A DNA stretch of 64,000 nt, taken from positions 962,001-1,026,000 of the forward strand of contig NZ_CP064942.1 in NCBI RefSeq assembly GCF_015679265.1, written 5' to 3'. Shown in pieces: positions 60,345-64,000 of the stretch. Source of the stretch: Pontivivens ytuae (GTDB lineage Bacteria > Pseudomonadota > Alphaproteobacteria > Rhodobacterales > Rhodobacteraceae). The notes below the pieces were generated by a model. That model saw only the letters and a program-made list of their open reading frames with translations. It searched no databases and was not told where the DNA came from. A program made the translations under genes and the position numbers. Numbering within the stretch: the first letter of the stretch is position 1; each line of letters opens with the position of its first letter.

Positions 60345-61997
60345 ATGCTGCTGAGCCTGTCGGTTCGCGACATCATCCTGATCGACCATGTGGAGCTGGC
60401 CTTCCGCCCCGGCCTGAACGTGCTGACCGGGGAGACGGGGGCGGGCAAATCGATCCTGCTCGACGCGCTTGGCTTCGCGCTCGGCCACCGCGGCCGGGCC
60501 GATCTGATCCGCAAGGGCGCGGAGCAGGGCGAGGTGGTGGCGGAATTCGCCCTGCCGCCTGACAGTCCGATCCGCGCCGAACTGGAGGAGGCGGGGCTCC
60601 CCGACGAAGGCGACACGCTCCTGATCCGGCGCGTCAACGGCGAGGGCGGGCGCAAGACCGCCTGGGTGAACGACCGCCGCTGCTCCGGCGAGATCCTGCG
60701 CCGCATCGGTGCGCATCTCGTCGAGATCCACGGCCAGCATGACGACCGCGGGCTGCTCGACCCGAAAGGCCACCGCGCCCTGCTCGACGCCTTTGCGGGC
60801 GCAGAGGACGCGCTGGAGGGGACCGGCCAGACCTGGCGGGCCGTGTCCGCCGCCCGGCGCGCGCTCGACGAGGCCCGTGCCCGGCTGGAGGCCGCCCGTA
60901 GCGACGAGGAGTTCCTGCGCCACGCCATCGGCGAACTCGACGCACTCGACCCGCAGCCCGGCGAGGACGAGACGCTCGACACCCGCCGCCGCCACATGCA
61001 GGCCGCCGCCCGCGTCGGCGAGGATGTGACGAAGGCCGATGGCGCGCTCGGCCCCCAAGGCGCCGAAGGCCCGATGAACGACGCGCTTCGCTGGCTGGAA
61101 GGCGCGGCGGGCAGTCTCGAAGGACTGCTGGAGCAGCCGGTGGCGGCGCTGGAACGCGCGCTCTCGGAACTGGCCGAGGCGCAGGCCGGCGTTGCGTCGG
61201 CGTTGGAACAGCTCGACGCCGATCCGATGGAGCTGGAGCGGGTGGAGGAACGCCTCTTCGCCATCCGCGGCCTCGCCCGCAAGCACAACGTCCTGCCCGA
61301 CGACCTCGCCGGGTTCGCGGACGAGCTGCGCACCCGCCTCGCCGCCATCGACGGCGGCGCGGAGGAGATCGCCGGTCTGGAGGTGGCGCTGACTGAAGCA
61401 GAGGGCGAATACGATACGGCGGCCACCGCGCTCGGCGACCTGCGTCGCACCGCCGCCGCCCGCCTAGACGCCGCGATGGCCGCCGAACTTGGCCCGCTGA
61501 AGATGGAGCGCGCGGTCTTCACCACCGCCATCGCCGACGCGCCGCCCGGACCAGAGGGCCGCGAGGCCGTTACCTTCACCGTCGCCACCAATCCCGGCGC
61601 GCCTGCCGGCCCGATCAACAAGATCGCCTCGGGTGGCGAGCTCTCCCGCTTCCTGCTCGCGCTGAAGGTCTGCCTGACGACCCGAGCGGAAGGCCTCACC
61701 CTGATCTTCGACGAGATCGACCGCGGCGTCGGTGGCGCCACCGCGGACGCCGTCGGACGCCGCCTCGGCACCATCGCGGACAAGGCGCAGGTCCTCGTGG
61801 TCACCCACTCGCCGCAGGTGGCCGCCCGCGGCGCGCATCACTGGCGCATCGCGAAATCGGTGGAAGGCGGGATCACGACGACCCGCGTCACCCCCCTCGC
61901 CCCCTCCGACCGCACCGATGAGATCGCCCGGATGCTGTCCGGCGATAAGCTGACCGACGCCGCGCGCCAGGCGGCGAAGGCGCTGCTGGACGGGTGA
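60345..61997 (+). CDS. recN: DNA repair protein RecN
   Basis: The 550-residue SMC-like ATPase acts in double-strand-break repair. Walker A is GETGAGKSILLDAL near residue 30, followed by LVEIHGQHDDRGLLDP. Long Ala/Glu-rich coiled regions fill residues ~150-380. The C-terminal head shows the signature SGGELSRFLLALKVCL, Walker B LIFDEIDRGVGGATADAVG and the VTHSPQVAARGAHHW switch. It starts 4 bp after bamD, so the two are co-transcribed. No LexA box of the tag type was seen directly upstream. Confidence 0.96.
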   Translation: MLLSLSVRDIILIDHVELAFRPGLNVLTGETGAGKSILLDALGFALGHRGRADLIRKGAEQGEVVAEFALPPDSPIRAELEEAGLPDEGDTLLIRRVNGEGGRKTAWVNDRRCSGEILRRIGAHLVEIHGQHDDRGLLDPKGHRALLDAFAGAEDALEGTGQTWRAVSAARRALDEARARLEAARSDEEFLRHAIGELDALDPQPGEDETLDTRRRHMQAAARVGEDVTKADGALGPQGAEGPMNDALRWLEGAAGSLEGLLEQPVAALERALSELAEAQAGVASALEQLDADPMELERVEERLFAIRGLARKHNVLPDDLAGFADELRTRLAAIDGGAEEIAGLEVALTEAEGEYDTAATALGDLRRTAAARLDAAMAAELGPLKMERAVFTTAIADAPPGPEGREAVTFTVATNPGAPAGPINKIASGGELSRFLLALKVCLTTRAEGLTLIFDEIDRGVGGATADAVGRRLGTIADKAQVLVVTHSPQVAARGAHHWRIAKSVEGGITTTRVTPLAPSDRTDEIARMLSGDKLTDAARQAAKALLDG

Positions 61998-62270
61998 TCC
62001 ACACTACGGCCTGCGCGACTTCATCGTCAGTCGATTGAGTACTTCACCGAAGTCGAAGACGCATATCGCGCTGCTTCATCCGGAATGTCGCCCCGACCAC
62101 TCGGCCTGTGCCCAACTCGGCGACCGGCGGAGAGCCGGGGCGCGCTTTCGACTTCGGCGGTCATCGGCTCTCCAGCCTGTACCGCAGACGCATTACGCCA
62201 CGATTCCCCTTTCGAGTTCGTAAAAATACTCCCGCCGGAGGCAGAACCGGGGCGCATGCCCCGGCCCCGT
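61998..62270. other. 273-bp gap between recN and the M42 gene
   Basis: Convergent gap without a convincing gene. Near 62221-62242 lies a copy of the 3' element reading on the minus strand (GCCTCCGGCGGGAGTATTTT), 28 bases after the M42 stop. Around 62035-62085 a frame reading EYFTEVEDAYRAASS looks protein-like but has no start; it might be a gene remnant. Confidence 0.4.
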
Positions 62271-63293
62271 TCAGTTCTTCGCGATCCACGTCGCCAGGAT
62301 GTCGCGCGCCGCCTGAAGGTCGCTCTTGTGGATCATCTCCGTCACCGTGTGGATGTAGCGGGTGCCCACCACGATGCCCACGGCCCGCGCGCCCGCTGCC
62401 GCCTGCTGGGCGGCCGCACCATCCTGACCCCCAGAGGCCAGGATGGTCCGCTGGTGCGGGATCTCCGCCTCCACGGCCAGCGCCTCGATCTCCTCCACTA
62501 GGTCGATATCGGCGATGAAGCTGCCGTCCTTGATGTGGAGGCCGAAGCCCTTGCCCTGCTCCGTCACGCTCTGCGGTTTCGGCACGCCCGGCGTATCGCA
62601 GGCGAGCGTGGTATCGATGCCGAAGCCGATCTCGGGCTTGATATCGAAGGACGCGGTGCGCGCGCCGCGCAGGCCGACCTCCTCCTGCACGGTGAAGGCG
62701 ACGTGGAGCTCGCAGTCGTGCCCGCTTTCCTTCGCCGCACGCAGCGCCTCGATACCCAGCCAGCAGGCGATACGGTTGTCGAGCGCCTTCGACACCACCT
62801 TGTCGCCCATCTCCACCAGCGGCTCGTCCATCACGACGTAGTCACCGACGCGCACCTTGTCGGCGGTCGCCTTGCCCATGCCGACATCGACGAAGAACTC
62901 GGAGATCTCGGGCACCTTCTTGCGATCCTCGGGCGAGGCGATGTGGACCGGCTTGCCGCCGGGGTTCATCACCCCCTTCAGATCGCCGTCCTTCGTGCAG
63001 ACCAGCACCCGGCGTGAAAACAAGTTCCGGTTGTCGAAGCCGCCCACGGGATTGACGTGGATCCACCCCTCCTCGCTCACGTGGCTGACGAGAAACCCGA
63101 TCTCGTCCATGTGGCACAGGAGCATGACCCGCTTGCCCGAGCCATTGCGCTTCACGAGCAGGCTGCCCATCGGGTCGATGCGAACCTCGTCTGCGAGGCC
63201 CTCGATCTCCGCCTCGATCAGGGCGCGCACGCGGTGCTCGCGGCCCGGTACGCCGGGGGTCTCACACAGGCGCTTGAGCAGGTCGATGTCCAT
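62271..63293 (-). CDS. M42 family metallopeptidase
   Basis: The 340-residue dinuclear-metal aminopeptidase (FrvX/glutamyl aminopeptidase type) forms tetrahedral particles in known relatives. Metal ligands and catalytic residues: H61 in LCHMDEIGF, D172 in KALDNRIACW, E204-E205 in VQEEVGLRGA, Asp in GIDTTLACDTPG and His in RYIHTVTEM. PGVPGREHRVRALIEAEI is the N-terminal signature. AAGGAGGACACC precedes the ATG at 63293. Divergent from a DUF2842 gene with 97 bp between. The peptide preference is unknown. Confidence 0.94.
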   Translation of the reverse strand: MDIDLLKRLCETPGVPGREHRVRALIEAEIEGLADEVRIDPMGSLLVKRNGSGKRVMLLCHMDEIGFLVSHVSEEGWIHVNPVGGFDNRNLFSRRVLVCTKDGDLKGVMNPGGKPVHIASPEDRKKVPEISEFFVDVGMGKATADKVRVGDYVVMDEPLVEMGDKVVSKALDNRIACWLGIEALRAAKESGHDCELHVAFTVQEEVGLRGARTASFDIKPEIGFGIDTTLACDTPGVPKPQSVTEQGKGFGLHIKDGSFIADIDLVEEIEALAVEAEIPHQRTILASGGQDGAAAQQAAAGARAVGIVVGTRYIHTVTEMIHKSDLQAARDILATWIAKN

Positions 63294-63390
63294 GGTGTCC
63301 TCCTTGGTGGTCGGCCCTCGACATAGCACGGGGACCGGCGCGTCACACTGCCCCTCCCCAAGGCGGGCGGGACGGTCTATGTGTCGCATC

Positions 63391-63606
63391 ATGCCGATGT
63401 CCTACAAAGCCCGCCGCCGCTGGTCGATCATCCTCCTCCTAGTCTGGCTGCCGATCTACACCATCATCGCCTGGGTGGTGCTGGTTTCGATCCCGCGCCA
63501 GCACATCGCGATCGAGTTCCTCATGTATGCGGTTGCAGGAATTCTGTGGGCCTTGCCGTTCAAGAATGTCTTTAAAGGCGTCGGCAAACCTGACCCGGAC
63601 GGCTGA
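63391..63606 (+). CDS. DUF2842 small membrane protein
   Basis: The 71-residue protein has two predicted helices (IILLLVWLPIYTIIAWVVLV, EFLMYAVAGILWALPF), the conserved SYKARRRWSII head and the closing FKNVFKGVGKPDPDG, matching the alphaproteobacterial DUF2842 family. The start may be ATG 63391 or 63397. It is followed 66 bp later by cobS. Function unknown. Confidence 0.88.
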   Translation: MPMSYKARRRWSIILLLVWLPIYTIIAWVVLVSIPRQHIAIEFLMYAVAGILWALPFKNVFKGVGKPDPDG

Positions 63607-63672
63607 CGCCGTTCCTCTTGCACCGCAGCAATAAATCGCCGACAAAGACGCAACTTGTGCGGGAGAATAAGC

Positions 63673-64000
63673 ATGGCCGACGGAGCGACCCCGATGAGCG
63701 ACACGCCAACTCAGGACATTTCGGTCCGCGAGGCCTTCGGTATCGACAGCGACATGACGGTAAAGGGCTTCGACGCGCCCACGGACCGGGTTCCCGAGCT
63801 CGATCCGACCTATCGGTTTGACCGTGACACAACCTTAGCGATTCTTGCTGGATTCGCGCACAACCGTCGCGTGATGATCCAGGGCTACCACGGCACCGGG
63901 AAATCGACCCATATCGAGCAGGTCGCATCCCGCCTGAACTGGCCCTGCGTGCGCGTGAACCTCGACAGCCACATCTCGCGGATCGATCTGATCGGCAAGG
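63673..64000 (+). CDS. cobS: Cobaltochelatase subunit CobS, N-terminal part
   Basis: First 109 codons of the AAA+ subunit of the aerobic cobaltochelatase, cut by the right edge. SVREAFGIDSDMTVKGFDAP and DRVPELDPTYRFDRDTTLAI begin it, then VMIQGYHGTGKSTHIEQVAS (Walker A) and RLNWPCVRVNLDSHISRIDL, all CobS-specific. With CobT and CobN it inserts cobalt into hydrogenobyrinate diamide during aerobic cobalamin synthesis. The ATG may be at 63673 or 63694. cobT would be expected just beyond the edge. Confidence 0.93.
   Translation, partial: MADGATPMSDTPTQDISVREAFGIDSDMTVKGFDAPTDRVPELDPTYRFDRDTTLAILAGFAHNRRVMIQGYHGTGKSTHIEQVASRLNWPCVRVNLDSHISRIDLIGK

Noticed and set aside
62035..62240. Possible gene after recN (frame EYFTEVEDAYRAASS)
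   Set aside because: No start codon, no continuation with family resemblance and a shift of frame upstream; at most a remnant.

Overview
The window is high-GC DNA from an alphaproteobacterium, most likely Rhodobacterales (Rhodobacteraceae-like). The main reasons are an L-malyl-CoA/beta-methylmalyl-CoA lyase of ethylmalonyl-CoA-pathway type, a prolyl-tRNA synthetase without the INS editing domain, a class I PHA synthase with PhaR, aerobic cobaltochelatase CobS, a TIGR02302 protein beside lysA, and candidate Irr (TTTAGAA-N3-TTCTAA) and alphaproteobacterial LexA (GTTC-N7-GTTC) operators. It reads as core chromosome: no transposase, phage gene, CRISPR array, rRNA or tRNA was seen. The species cannot be named from this.

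Layout. 1-9.9 kb: sugar dehydrogenase (cut by the edge), proS, ppx and ppk flanking a small membrane protein, a DksA-like factor, ybaB, a FabH-like synthase and recR. 10-20 kb: ankyrin protein, hydrolase, SRP RNA, mcl1, a VIT1-family transporter with a candidate Irr box, AraC and MarR-acetyltransferase regulators, accA, plsC, ftsX and ftsE. 20-30 kb: a zinc-ribbon membrane protein, a TIGR02302 protein, a hydratase overlapping lysA, several tiny lipoproteins including a 35-residue LptM-like one coupled to argH, and a TlpA-type thioredoxin. 30-40 kb: tag and an EAL-domain gene sharing a candidate LexA box, then the PHB block: phaR, a PhaC-like hydrolase, phaA, phaB and class I phaC. 40-47 kb: tightly packed single genes (terC, aminotransferase, rraB-like, lysE, SMP-30-like, amidase, methyltransferase). 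47-62 kb: the division and cell-wall cluster ftsW-murG-murC-murB-ddlB-ftsQ-ftsA-[P450]-ftsZ-lpxC-bamD-recN. 62-64 kb: an M42 peptidase, a DUF2842 protein and the start of cobS.

How the genes work together. The right half is an envelope growth and division cluster, from lipid II synthesis (murC, murB, ddlB, murG) to septum assembly (ftsW, ftsQ, ftsA, ftsZ) and outer-membrane biogenesis (lpxC, bamD). The middle handles acetyl-CoA storage as PHB. Mcl1 and accA are further acetyl-CoA nodes, and ppk/ppx run polyphosphate turnover.

The most unusual signals are listed here. (1) A short GCCTCCGGCGGG-RTATTT element lies just 3' of stop codons, always in the same orientation to the gene, at six places. 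(2) Mosaics of palindromic repeats fill three intergenic gaps. (3) A P450 gene with a non-standard I-helix sits between ftsA and ftsZ. (4) Several candidate regulatory sites (Irr, LexA, PhaR-like, and phased repeats upstream of mcl1) were read directly from the bases. (5) Convergent genes repeatedly share a palindromic stop tetranucleotide (CTAG or TTAA).
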